Program-made: the position numbers and the translations under genes | Notes under the pieces: model-generated | What the model was told of the DNA's origin: nothing | Seen by the model: the letters and a program-made list of their open reading frames with translations, nothing else | The model's database searches: none | Shown here: piece by piece, positions 40,309-50,843 of the stretch | How the letters are laid out: every line of letters starts with the position of its first letter | Position numbering within the stretch: the stretch's first letter is position 1 | DNA from: Baylisascaris procyonis | Taxonomy: Eukaryota > Nematoda > Chromadorea > Rhabditida > Ascarididae | DNA: 64,000 bases | Assembly: GCA_037389465.1 (NCBI GenBank) | Contig: JAZARR010000179.1 | Location: forward strand, 5,614,501-5,678,500 | Reading direction: 5' to 3'

Positions 40309-40370
40309 GGGGGTTGGTTTGGAGGGGGGGTGGGGGAGGGGGGAGAGTAGGAGGACGAGGAGGAGGACTG
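40309..40370 (+). repeat. G-run tract, predicted G-quadruplex
   Basis: Runs of 5, 7, 5 and 6 G are separated by short loops (40309-40343), followed by GA/GGA words to about 40367. This meets the usual four-run quadruplex pattern on the plus strand and is striking in such A+T-rich DNA. Confidence 0.85.
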
Positions 40371-42129
40371 CTACTTAGCAGTAGATTTCCGGAAAAATTC
40401 CTTCTCTCTTTTTTCGACACGCGAAAAACAAGGGATTATTCATAACTCGAGGCCGTTCTAATTCTACAAGTTATGGAAGTAGTTAATCAAATGCTAGAAC
40501 GTTTTTTAATTTTGTTCAGCGGCTTTGTATATTCGTATCTGAAACTGTATCATTTCGGCATCACATTTGCACAAATGCGTTTTCAAATATGTTCGGTTCA
40601 GTATTTCCAGCTCCGTGCTCACTGGCACCATATTTGAAAATATTTAGAAATGCTGCAAACTATTAGTGATTTCCTTACTTTTCACTAAAATATTTTATCA
40701 ATCAATTTCACTTTCAAATGCGGAAAATAAATTTACATATATTTCTTCCTGTTGAATTCGCATCAATCGAGTTATCGAATCATTTGTAGAGATTTTCTGC
40801 GATCAATCCGATCACTTACGATTTGTTCTGAAATATTTCTGCCACGTTTTTCATATTCATCTCTTTTTCATACTTTGAACTCATTTATTTATCTTTTTTT
40901 TAATTTCTAACTCGTTATATTAAAGTACTACTTTGACTTGTTACCTTAGTTGATTGCCATATTTCCCCCTTTTTGGTCTATAATCAGTGAACCTAGGGTC
41001 AAACGTTATTGCTAATTTGAAATATGATAGTCTAACGCAGTTGTTTACAATCTTACATACATCACCTAAAAACGATTAAAGTGCCCTTTCAGTAGCACGC
41101 TTTTGTTATTTCCATTTCTCATACGAGCTTAGCGCAAAATTCAACATAGAAACTATTCAATCAAACGATTATTGCTTAGCTGTCACTAATTTCCTTATTA
41201 AATTAAATTACTGTAGTGCAAGTCGAATACTCTATCAGATATCGTTTTCACCCTGAAACCATACGTCCACTGGTTGAAAGAGACTTGCTTGGATATTGGC
41301 TACTTCATTTTCTATTCCTGACTATTACGGAGAACTAGAAAAAAGCTATTTGATTTGTTAAAGAATCGAAGAAAAAGTATACAAAATGTTATTTTTCTCA
41401 TTTCCGTTTGACGTCACAAAATTCCTTATTAATGGGTATAGGCCCTTTGCATCAACACATTGGAGCCTGGAGCAAAGCCTTTTGCCCTTAGGCCATTGTT
41501 CTCTTCCGGTGTATTTTCAGCCACGACTAAAACCGCTCATATTTTGTTCACCTATATGCGTGTTGAGCTCAATCATCAGCTCATCGTTTCTTTTATAGCA
41601 AATCCTCCTTTATTATGTTTATTTGACTGATAAAGTGAAATTCTTTCAAAAGAAAAAACTACGAAATATTCTCAAAGTCATTTACAATTGAAATCTTCGC
41701 CTTAACCAAATATAAATTCGATACTTGATGAAGCACACTTAAAATTTGAAAAAATGACGTCATATGTTAATGTGAATCATGGCGAAATATTTAATTATCA
41801 TATTTGCGTATAAATGAAACACATTAAATGCTATCATAGAAAGGAATGCAATGATGTTCCCCGATAACTGTTATATCTGCTTATAAATATTCACAAATTT
41901 CATGACACTGACTTAGCGGTTCCAAACCACGACTTCAGGCCATTCCAAAATTGCTCTCTGCATATTTCGCTCTCGATTTTCAATGATTTTTTTTTTAATT
42001 ATCAGCTCCTCCATACTCAAAGCCTTAAAGATGCCTATTTTGTAACTTGAAATTTGCCGTAACTTGAAGTTTGCGTAACGAACGAAACTATCGGAAAAGC
42101 GACTGAAGCGTTCAGCCGCTACGCACGGA

Positions 42130-42348
42130 ATGCAGATTCACTTGCGTTGCCAAGTTCCTTGTCGACAACTGCAAGCAGTTACGCTTCAACAAGCGAGAGA
42201 AACAACAAATTGCTACAGCAGCGATGCCAACATGCGCAAAATTAGTGCTTCAAGTTCATCCCGTTCATCCTCGATGCTTTCGCATTGTTCCCAATTCTTT
42301 CTTGGTGAAGACGACCCCTATTTTTCACACACGGGAGCAAATGCATAA
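42130..42348 (+). CDS. doubtful 72-residue open frame
   Basis: It starts at an ATG in a locally G+C-richer patch (roughly 45% by eye) and encodes a Ser-rich peptide with a Ser cluster near residues 40-48. No signal peptide, membrane segment or known domain is seen. The overlapping frame at 42224-42460 is open too, which argues that composition, not selection, keeps these frames open. It could be an exon of an unrecognised gene; chance is the leading explanation. Confidence 0.12.
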   Translation: MQIHLRCQVPCRQLQAVTLQQARETTNCYSSDANMRKISASSSSRSSSMLSHCSQFFLGEDDPYFSHTGANA

Positions 42349-44450
42349 TCTACCATTGCAATATTTCCTCTTCAAAAATCTTCACATTTGCAATCGGCTA
42401 TACAGCCGTTCATTTGATGCTTCCAGCAAATCCACCAACTCTCCTAAGTCTAAAACTTAAAATTATTCGTTCAAAAAGTTGCCTCATATTTTAGTAAGAT
42501 AATCTACAGCTTGTCGAAAAGAATCCATGAAATATTCTCTGCCCAATGCATGCCTGCACTTATTTTAATCCTCTAGGCAGACACATAATGAAATCACATA
42601 ACAATAAAAGCGATTGGTATCTTTGTTTGCATCATAACTCTAGGGCAATGAACGCTTTCCGAGAAGATCCAAGATGTGCATCTGGAGGTACTCTTTCAAT
42701 TCCACTATTTGGATAGGTTGAGATGCTAACGTTCAATAGCTTCTTCTCTCTGCTATAAGTTTGCATAGCGCTTTCATCATTATATTTCAATTTGTTTAAT
42801 TCCATTTATCGAATTGATTTTGTATATTGCATAAGGTGCTTTACTTTTATGCAAATTTTTTGCCCGTACAGTGCTTTGATAACGATTTCCGAAATCGAAA
42901 TGCCAGTATAATAAATAAATCTATTGCTGTCATCATGAATATTATGATCATTCGAGCCAAGTGCTCTTAACATCGCAGTGATTGCATCATTTGGCACATA
43001 TCCGGCTCAAGTCTGCCAATAACAGCAATTTTGCTCTCTTTTGGCACCCTTTTTCAAGTTTTATTGCCAGCTGACCGGATACGCTAGACGGCTGGTCGAT
43101 TGATCTTTTTCGTTCTTAATAAGTTGTATGTGTATGTAAAATCAGACTTCATTATTTCAATTTCTGATTCAAATGTAATGAGTGAAATACAATGATTGCC
43201 TCATTGCATCTTTACTTTGATAACAGTTTTCAAAAAATAGACAATAGTGAATATATACTGAGACTTTCTCTGCTCGTAATATAGCTTCTTTTCACGTGTG
43301 ACAAAATTCGATTTCCTTTGTGGTTAGAATTTTCCATACAATGTTAGTTGCCTTTAATGTGTGCTTGTGTTACTTTCTTGATGACGTAGATAGGAAGAAG
43401 GATTTTTTTTTTTTTTTCAGCGAGAGTCTCATCTTGCCACCTCTTCATGTGAACATAATGGCCACCAATTTCAATGCTCAGAAAGCGTTGTGCTGTCATA
43501 GGAAGAATGTTTCATTGCGATCAATTGCAAACATAGGCGCCTTCTTTCAAGCTCAAATTGAGTCTTCTTTTTGGCCTAAACTTGTCCAAGCGGTTCCCGT
43601 AATTCTTTTCACTTAAAGTTTGTAATTTTACTTTCGTTACACTTTTCTACATTGATTGATCAACATGCATATCGTTCATTAAGCATAAGCAAAAAATAGG
43701 AGGTCCTTTAAAGCAGATTTGTTGAGGTGGTTAAATCTGGGGATGATAACCGATCGAAATTTCCGGCCGGCAGTTGACCAAGGACACCGGCTCGTAACCA
43801 AAAGTCTGGTGAGACCAAATATATTTCAGAAATATCGCTCAAATTAACGATTTAAGACGTCCGCTAAAACCCAAATTTTGCTGGCAACTGAGAAAACCAG
43901 CTTACCGATATTTCTTGGCTGGCAAAATTGACCGAACCTCCATCTAACGACCGAATTTCTATTAAAAGATTTCTGTCACGAAGATATAGTGGGAGGTTGT
44001 TTGTGTTTACTACGGTCATATTTAAATAATAAGATAAGTACACGAAATGAATAAGCAATTTAGGAAAATTAGCGTTGACACAATCGAAATAAAATAAATA
44101 TATTGTTTGTTTTATTTGGTTTACAAATTGTATGAAAAAATAAAACTGGAACGGAAAATTTTGGAAATTATAGTGTCATAGTTAAGAGAAACGATGAAGT
44201 GAAGAAGTAACAATTCGTCTAGCAAGGAATCTGTCGCCCAAGTTCCGGCAGATGGATACAACAACGTGGAATCGGTGAAAACAATCCGACGCAATTGGTT
44301 AAATAAAAACTTACCTAAATACGATTAAAAATGCAGTGAAACTACTCGGGAATAATAATAAATAGATATTGAACATATATGTAAATGTGAAAATCCATCC
44401 TGAAAGGCAAGTTCAAATAGAAGATGAAAACTATCATTAGAACATGGGGC

Positions 44451-44462
44451 TTAGGCTTAGGC
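44451..44462 (+). repeat. short interstitial telomere motif, two TTAGGC units
   Basis: Two perfect TTAGGC units lie in GGGGCTTAGGCTTAGGCTC, in the same orientation as the large array 2.7 kb downstream. Two units can arise by chance, but the extension into GGGC and CTC matches variants seen in the array. Confidence 0.7.
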
Positions 44463-45058
44463 TCTTTCCTTAAGATCACCTTTTTTCATTTTTCATTCGG
44501 CTAAGGAATTAGATATCCTATCACAAAGAAGATAATAGAAAAGCAAATAACCTCCTCAGTAGTTCGCTAAAACCTTTCAAAAAATTTTCCCACAGTTGTC
44601 TTGAATCGGCAATGATCTCAATACATCCGCTTTGCCACAATGAACAGCAGGCAAGAATCTAGGACAAGAAAAACTTATCTTGCTGCAAACATTTCTTCGG
44701 TTTTTTTAGTAAACTGTTGTTGTCGAATTTAACGCCTTCCACGTGAGCTAATCGAAGCTTCTTTATCATACCATCGTTTCAAGGTTTACCGAACCTTATG
44801 AACGTCAATTCCTTTTCATTATTATTCAAGCGATAACGAAATATTTTCTTTTCCACCGGATGTTCAGCGGAGTATTTTGCACGCTTGCATAGACTTTTAG
44901 AATACTTGTATATTTCTCTTAAACTTTGCACAAAAGTTCTGATCTAAAGAAGAATCTCAATCGTTTGTTTTTTTTTTCCTTTATCCAATTTTCATGTTTT
45001 GCAATGTAGTTTGTCGTCCTATAAGATGGATCCTTGCTACGCATTATTGTCGATAATT

Positions 45059-45271
45059 CTACCAGTGCTCCGACAACTTGCCCATCTTGCTTGTCTCTGA
45101 ATCCTCACTACCTTCCTTTTCTTCGAGAACTATCTCACGGCTACGATCAGAATCAGCTAAAATCCTCGAGCACATTAGGGACACCGTAATCCATTTGGCA
45201 TCATCATTCAACTCTTCTGCTAAAAATTTGCACATTTGGCATTTTGGATTTCCACGCATTAATCTTTTCAT
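45059..45271 (-). CDS. doubtful 70-residue open frame with a CxxC pair
   Basis: It starts at ATG after an in-frame upstream TGA and ends at TAG. The product has a basic N-terminus with KCQMCKF (a CxxC pair), a middle section with Trp and Met, and an acidic Ser/Glu-rich C-terminal third. That shape is the most protein-like of the ATG frames in the window, but no family is recognised and the length is within chance. A frame open on the opposite strand (45078-45305) covers the same DNA, which weakens the case. Confidence 0.2.
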   Translation of the reverse strand: MKRLMRGNPKCQMCKFLAEELNDDAKWITVSLMCSRILADSDRSREIVLEEKEGSEDSETSKMGKLSEHW

Positions 45272-47952
45272 AAGTCCTCAATATTTATATGCATCCTCTT
45301 CATAATATATGAATGGGTATTTTATCGTTACTTTTCATATTTCCCTAATACCTATTCGGCGATATTCCTAACGTTCTTGAGATGTTCTCTTAGATCAGTC
45401 GTTTTCGTAGATCAGTGGTCACTTCTTTCAAAATGTTTTTCTCGTTCAATTTTTGTCTTATTTAGAAGGATATGTTAAAGAAATTTTTCAAAATAAAATT
45501 TCAAAATTCCATATTTCTCACGTATTAATGCTTTTTGAAGACAAAAGAAATAATATTATTAGAAACCTTCATATCATTTTTGTCGAATATGGTGTTTCAC
45601 ATTGTTTATAATATTTTGCAAAACGTTGGTTCAAGATTTGTTCTAATTTGTTAATGTTTCTGATTTTGACTGTTTTTTTTTTGCAGCCTACTGCAAAGTT
45701 GGTTCGAATGGCCTCTTATTTGATAATAAAATCGTTTCAGTTTTACAATTAATAAAGTAAAATGATCTATAGCTTAACTTTGCTGTTAAATAGCTTGAAT
45801 ATCCTTTAACAGAGGCGAATACCGGATACTCAAACTGCCCAGCTAGCACTTCCTGAAAGTCTGGTATACACTCTTAAAAAACAAATCTTCGTGAAGCAAT
45901 GAGCTTTCAACGTCGGATTTGATGTTGCGCATATAAAAGCTTGCGAAAGTGAACACAATAATAAACGAAACTGCAAAAAACGCATATCGGGCCACTTGCT
46001 CTTGAAAACCTCACACAGTTTTCTCTTCGATAATTTCGTCTACCTTTTTATCTTCTTTAGCCAAAAACAGCGAAAAAAATTTTTCCACTTTTTAAATTTC
46101 TTGTAAAAAATAGTGCTATGAGCATTGCAAGTGATCAATATTGGTGTTATTTTCCCTCGACTAATTCTTTTCCTCCAAGTCAGATGTTGCTCTAACCTTT
46201 ACGGTTTGGTCAGTCGCCTTGAAAGAAGCCAGTAACACTCGACTAACTTCCTCACCTTTGAAGGTGTTTGATGCAAGCATATGATTCAGAAATAGTTTTT
46301 CAAAGTCATAACAATTTCTGTAATCTTATCAAATCCAATAAACGGGAATTTATGGGATAAATGCATCCAACTGCAAAGAAACCAACGAATACTGAAATCG
46401 CTCACTTCAGAAGCAGAGAAATGTGGAAACATATTTAGGTTGCATGTGAAATTTTAGCTAACTTAGGTTTTTACCCCTCCCTCGGCATCCGTGATTAAAA
46501 TTTTCAATTCAGTAACAGATGCTGATCGATAGGATCGTTATTGTATGATCGTAATGAGGCGAAAAGTGCTCTATAAGTTTAGTTCATATCATCGTATAAG
46601 TAGAATGCTAAATTTATGAAAGGCTAAACGAGATGAGTATGAAAGTAAAGTTGAAAAACTGTAGCATTCAAATCCGAAATATCTGTTCATTTCCTGTTTC
46701 TTATTTGCTCAAGTACAATAACATCCATGAACCTAACGATGTAACCATATAATTTTCCTTTTCTACTGCAGATTTTAGCTAGACTTTTTTTTTTTGCTGT
46801 ATGCCAAAATGTTTCAATTTCTGTGAAGCAAAAAAAAAAAAAAAACTCCAAAAAAGAGAGCGATGTTACCGATCTTTTGACAGAATTGAAACGAACTCGC
46901 TTTTTTTGAAAATTTGTCTTTCAACCTTTTGGTGTCTTTTTATTTGTATGCCCCATTAATTTCACATGCATTCTTCACAGGCCTCATTGCTAATGGCATA
47001 GGGTTTCTCGTGAAACGTTCACTGTTTATTATGGCCATAAGTCATCTTAAATATACCTATAGTATTGCCGCTGAGGCATAATCTTGAAATTAGTTTTACT
47101 TGCTTCAATTTTAAATCTTTAGCCATTTAAACATAGGCTTAGGCTTAGGCTCAGGCTTAGGGTTAGGCCTCGGCTTAGGCTTCGGCTTAGGCTTAGGCTT
47201 AGGCTTAGGCTTAGGCTTAGGATTAGGCTTAAGCTTAGGCTTAAGCTTAGGCTTAAGCTTGGGCTTACGCTTAGGCTTAAGCTTCGGCTTAAGCTTAATC
47301 TTAAGCTTAGGCTTAGGCTTAGGCTTAAGCTTAGGCTTAAGCTTAGGCTTAAGCTTAGGCTTAAGCTTAGGCTTAAGCATAGGCTTAAGCTTACGCTTAG
47401 GCTTAGGCTTAAGCTTAGGCTTCAGCTTAGGCTTAAGCTTAGGCTTAAGCTTAGGCTTAAGCTTAGCCCTAGGCTTAGGCTTAGGCTTAAGCTTAGGCTG
47501 AAGCTTTGGCTTAAGCCTAGGCTTAAGCTTAGGCCCAAGCTTAGGCTTAAGCTTATTCTTAAGCCTTGGCTTAAGCTTGGGCTTAAGCTTAGGCTTAGGC
47601 TTAGGCTTAGGCTTAAGTTTAGTCTTAAGCTTAGGCTTAAGCTTAGGCTTAGGCTTAGGCTTAAGCTTCGGCTTAAGCTTAGGCTTACGCTTAGGCTTAT
47701 GCTTAAGCTTAGGCTTAAGCTTAGGCTTAGGCTTAAGCTGAGGCTTAAGCTTAGGCTTAGGCTTAGGCTTAGGCTTAGGCTTAGGCTTAAGAACAGGGTT
47801 AAGCTTAGGCGTAAGCTTAGGCTTAAGCTTAGGCTTGAGCTTAGGCTTAAGCTTAGGGTTAGGCTTAAGCTTAGGCTTAAGATTAGGCTTAGGCTTCGGC
47901 TTAGGGTTAGGCTTATGCTTAGGCCTAACCTTAGGCTTGGGCTTAGGCTTAA

Positions 47953-48090
47953 GGTTAGGCACAGGCTTAGGCTTAGGCTTAGGCTTAGGCTTAGGCTTAG
48001 GCTTAGGCTTAGGCTTACGCTTACGCTTACGCTTAGGCTTAGGCTTAGGCTTAGGCTTGGGCTCAGGCTCAAGCTTAGGCTTAGGCCTTG
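47953..48090 (+). repeat. higher-order block in array, copy 1
   Basis: This block begins GGTTAGGCACAGG, passes through a pure TTAGGC run and TTACGC units, and ends in a GGCTCAGG/GGCCTTGG segment. The same order of rare variants recurs from 49619, about 1666 bp downstream, with small length differences. Confidence 0.75.
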
Positions 48091-49260
48091 GCTTAGGCTT
48101 AGGCTTAAGCTTAGGCTTAAGCATAGGGTTAAGCTTAGGCTTAAGCTTAAGCTTAAGCTTAGGCTTAAGCTTAGGCTTAGGCTTAAGCTTAGGCTTAAGC
48201 TTAGGCTTAGGCTTCGGGTAGGGTTAGGCTTGAGCTTAGGCTTATGCTTAGGCTTAAGCTTAGGCTTAAGCTTAGCCTTAAGCTTAGGCTTAAGCTTAGG
48301 CTTAGGCTTAGGCTTAGGCTTAGGCTTAAGCTTAGGCTTAAGCTTAGGCTTAAGCTTAGGCTTAGGCTTAAGCTTAGGCTTAAGCTTGGGCTTGGGCTTC
48401 GGCTTAGGGTTACCCTTATGCTTAGGCTTAAGCTTAGGCTTAAGCTTAGGCTTAAGCTTAGGCTTACTCTTAGGATTAAGCTTAGGCTTAGGCTTAAGCT
48501 TAGGATTAGGCTTAGGCTTAGGCTTAGGCTTAGGTTTGGCTTAGGCTTAGGGTTAGGCTTAGGCTTAAGCTTAGGCTTAAGCTTAGGCTTAGGCTTAGGC
48601 TTAAGCTTACGCTTAAGCTTACGCTTAAGCTTACGCTTAGGCTTAGGCTTAAGCTTAGGCTTAAGCGTAGGCTTAGCCTTAGGCTTGGGCTTAAGCTTAG
48701 TCTTAAGCTTAAGCTTAAGCTTAGGCTTAAGCTTAGGCTTAAGCTTAGGCTTAAGCTTAGGCTTAAGCTTAGGCTTAAGCTTCGGCTTAAGCTCAATCTT
48801 AAGCTTAGGCTTAGGCTTAGGCTTAAACTTAGGCTGAAGCTTTGGCTTAAGCTTAGGCTTAAGCTTAGGCTTAGGATTAGGCTTAAGCTTAGGCTTAAGC
48901 TTAGGCTTAAGCTTAGCCTTAGGCTTAGGCATAGGCTTAAGCTTAGGCTGAAGCTTTGGCTTAAGCTTAGGCTTAAGCTTAGGCTTAAGCTTAGGCTTAC
49001 TCTTACGCTTAAGCTTAGGCTTAGGCTCAGGCTTAAGCTTAGGCTTAAGCTTCGGCTTAAGCTTAATCTTAAGCTTAGGCTTAGGCTTTGGCTTAGGCTT
49101 AGGCTTAAGCTTAGGCATAAGCATATGGTTAAGCTTAGGCTTAAGCTTAGGCTTAAGCTTGGGCTTAAGCTTAGGCTTAAGCTTGGGCTTAGGCTTAGGC
49201 TTAGGCTCAGGCTTAGGCTTGGGCTTAGGCTTAAGGTTAGGCTTAGGCTTAGGCTTAGGC

Positions 49261-49472
49261 TTAGGCTTAGGCTTAGGCTTAGGCTTAAGCTTAAGCTTAG
49301 GCTTAGGCTTAGGCTTAGGCTCAGGCTTAGGCTTGGGCTTAGGCTTAAGGTTAGGCTTAGGCTTAGGCTTAGGCTTAGGCTTGGTCTTAGGCTTAGTCTT
49401 AGGCTTAAGCTTAAGCTTAAGCTTAGGCTTAAGCTTAGGCTTAAGCTTAGGCTTTGGCTTTGGCTTAGGCTT
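49261..49472 (+). repeat. higher-order block in array, copy 1 of the 1374-bp pair
   Basis: Landmarks TTAAGCTTAAGC (49285), TCAGGC (49321), TTAAGGTTAGGC, TTGGTC (49381) and TTAGTC recur in the same order at 50635-50832, exactly 1374 bp (229 hexamers) later. The first copy has one extra 12-bp unit near its end. Confidence 0.85.
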
Positions 49473-49618
49473 AGGCTTAAGCTTACGCATAAGCATAGGG
49501 TTAAGCTTAGGCTTAAGCTTAGGCTTAGGATTAGGCTTAAGCTTAGGCTTAAGCTTAGGCTTAAGTTTAGGCTTAGGCTTAGGCTTAGGCTTAGGCTTAG
49601 GCTTGGGCTTAGGCTTAG

Positions 49619-49760
49619 GGTTAGGCACAGGCTTAGGCTTAGGCTTAGGCTTAGGCTTAGGCTTAGGCTTAGGCTTAGGCTTAGGCTTACGCTTACGCTT
49701 AGGCTTAGGCTTAGGCTTAAGCTTGGGCTCAGGCTTAAGCTTAGGCTTAGGCCTTGGTTT
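49619..49760 (+). repeat. higher-order block in array, copy 2 of the ~1666-bp pair
   Basis: It repeats the rare-variant order of 47953-48090, including GGTTAGGCACAGG at the start, TTACGC units in the middle and GGCCTTGG near the end. Confidence 0.75.
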
Positions 49761-49890
49761 AGGCTTAGGCTTAAGCTTAGGCTTAAGCTTAGGCTTAAGC
49801 TTAGGCTTAGGCTTAAGCTTAGGCTTAAGCTTAGGCTTAGGCTTCGGCTTAGGGTTAGGCTTATGCTTAGGCCTAAGCTTAGGCTTAAGC

Positions 49891-50040
49891 TTGGGCTCAA
49901 GCTTAGGCTTAAGCTTAGGCTTGAGCTTAGGCTTAGGCTTAGGCTTAATCTTAGGCTTAAGCTTAGGCTTAAGCTTAGGCTTAAGCTTAGGCTTAAGCTT
50001 AGGCTTAGGCTTAGGCTTAGGCTTAAGCTTAGGCTTAAGC
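49891..50040 (+). repeat. higher-order block in array, copy 1 of the 198-bp pair
   Basis: It begins at TTGGGCTC, continues through TTGAGC (about 49921) and TTAATC. The same series recurs at 50089-50238, a shift of exactly 198 bp (33 hexamers). Confidence 0.85.
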
Positions 50041-50088
50041 TCAGGCTTAGGCTTAAGCTTAGGCTTAGGCTTAAGCTTAGGCTTAAGC

Positions 50089-50238
50089 TTGGGCTCAGGC
50101 TTAGGCTTAAGCTTAGGCTTGAGCTTAGGCTTAGGCTTAGGCTTAATCTTAGGCTTAAGCTTAGGCTTAAGCTTAGGCTTAAGCTTAGGCTTAAGCTTAG
50201 GCTTAGGCTTAGGCTTAGGCTTAAGCTTAGGCTTAAGC
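50089..50238 (+). repeat. higher-order block in array, copy 2 of the 198-bp pair
   Basis: This second copy has TTGGGCTC at 50089 and TTGAGC at 50119. It differs from copy 1 by scattered G/A exchanges between TTAGGC and TTAAGC. Confidence 0.85.
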
Positions 50239-50634
50239 TTAGGCTTAGGCTTAAGCTTAGGCTTAGGCTTAAGCTTAGGCTGAAGCTTTGGCTTAAGCTT
50301 AGGCTTAGGCTTAGGCTTAGGCTTAAGCTTAGGCTTAAGCTTAGGCTTAGGCTTAAGCTTAGGCTTAGGCTGAAGCTTAGGCTGAAGCTTAGGCTTAAGC
50401 TTGTGCTTAAGCATAGGCCTAAGCTTAGGCTTAGGCTTGGGCTTAAGCTTAAGCTTAGGCTTAAGCTTCGGCTTAAGCTTAATCTTAAGCTTAGGCTTAG
50501 GCTTAGGCTTAAGCTTATGCTTAAGCTTGGGCTTAAGCTTAGGCTTAGGCTTAGGCTTAGGCTTAAGCTTAGTCTTAAGCTTAGGCTTAAGCTTAGGCTT
50601 AGGCTTAAGCTTACGCTTAAGCTTACGCTTAGGC

Positions 50635-50832
50635 TTAGGCTTAGGCTTAGGCTTAGGCTTAAGCTTAAGCTTAGGCTTAGGCTTAGGCTTAGGCTCAGGC
50701 TTAGGCTTGGGCTTAGGCTTAAGGTTAGGCTTAGGCTTAGGCTTAGGCTTAGGCTTGGTCTTAGGCTTAGTCTTAGGCTTAAGCTTAAGCTTAAGCTTAG
50801 GCTTAAGCTTAGGCTTTGGCTTTGCTTAGGCT
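50635..50832 (+). repeat. higher-order block in array, copy 2 of the 1374-bp pair
   Basis: It repeats the landmarks of 49261-49472 and ends the array. Its last part contains the single-base deletion (TTTGC for TTTGGC) near 50820 that shifts the hexamer phase. Confidence 0.85.
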
Positions 50833-50843
50833 TAGGCTTAGGT

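Larger units (their letters stand above)
40371..47132. other. A+T-rich stretch with a few doubtful frames
   Basis: Contains two doubtful ATG frames listed separately (42130-42348 plus, 45059-45271 minus), a G+C-richer patch at about 43730-43930 with imperfect inverted words around GCAAAATT, a T15 run ending in CAG at 43403-43420, and a T-run/A-run hairpin at 46785-46845. Nothing else is recognised. Confidence 0.4.
47133..50843 (+). repeat. interstitial telomere-like satellite, TTAGGC/TTAAGC hexamers
   Basis: About 618 hexamers run head to tail. Two units dominate: TTAGGC, the nematode telomere repeat, and TTAAGC, which differs by one G-to-A change. Much of the array is the strictly alternating 12-mer TTAGGCTTAAGC (for example 48721-48780), which creates an AAGCTT site in each 12 bp; elsewhere there are runs of pure TTAGGC (about 47966-48016 and 49630-49689). 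Minor variants include TTACGC, TTCGGC, TTGGGC, TCAGGC, TTTGGC and TGAAGC. The 6-bp phase is kept throughout except for three slips, at about 48215-48225, 48532-48540 and 50820-50826. The G-rich strand reads left to right, as at a right-hand chromosome end, yet unique DNA continues for 13 kb beyond it. Open frames of up to 788 codons (Lys-Pro, Leu-Ser, Leu-Gly or Arg-Leu repeats) follow from the period and are not called as genes. Confidence 0.97.

Noticed and set aside
46785..46845. T-run and A-run as a functional hairpin
   Set aside because: Homopolymer runs of this size are common in the window and pair trivially.
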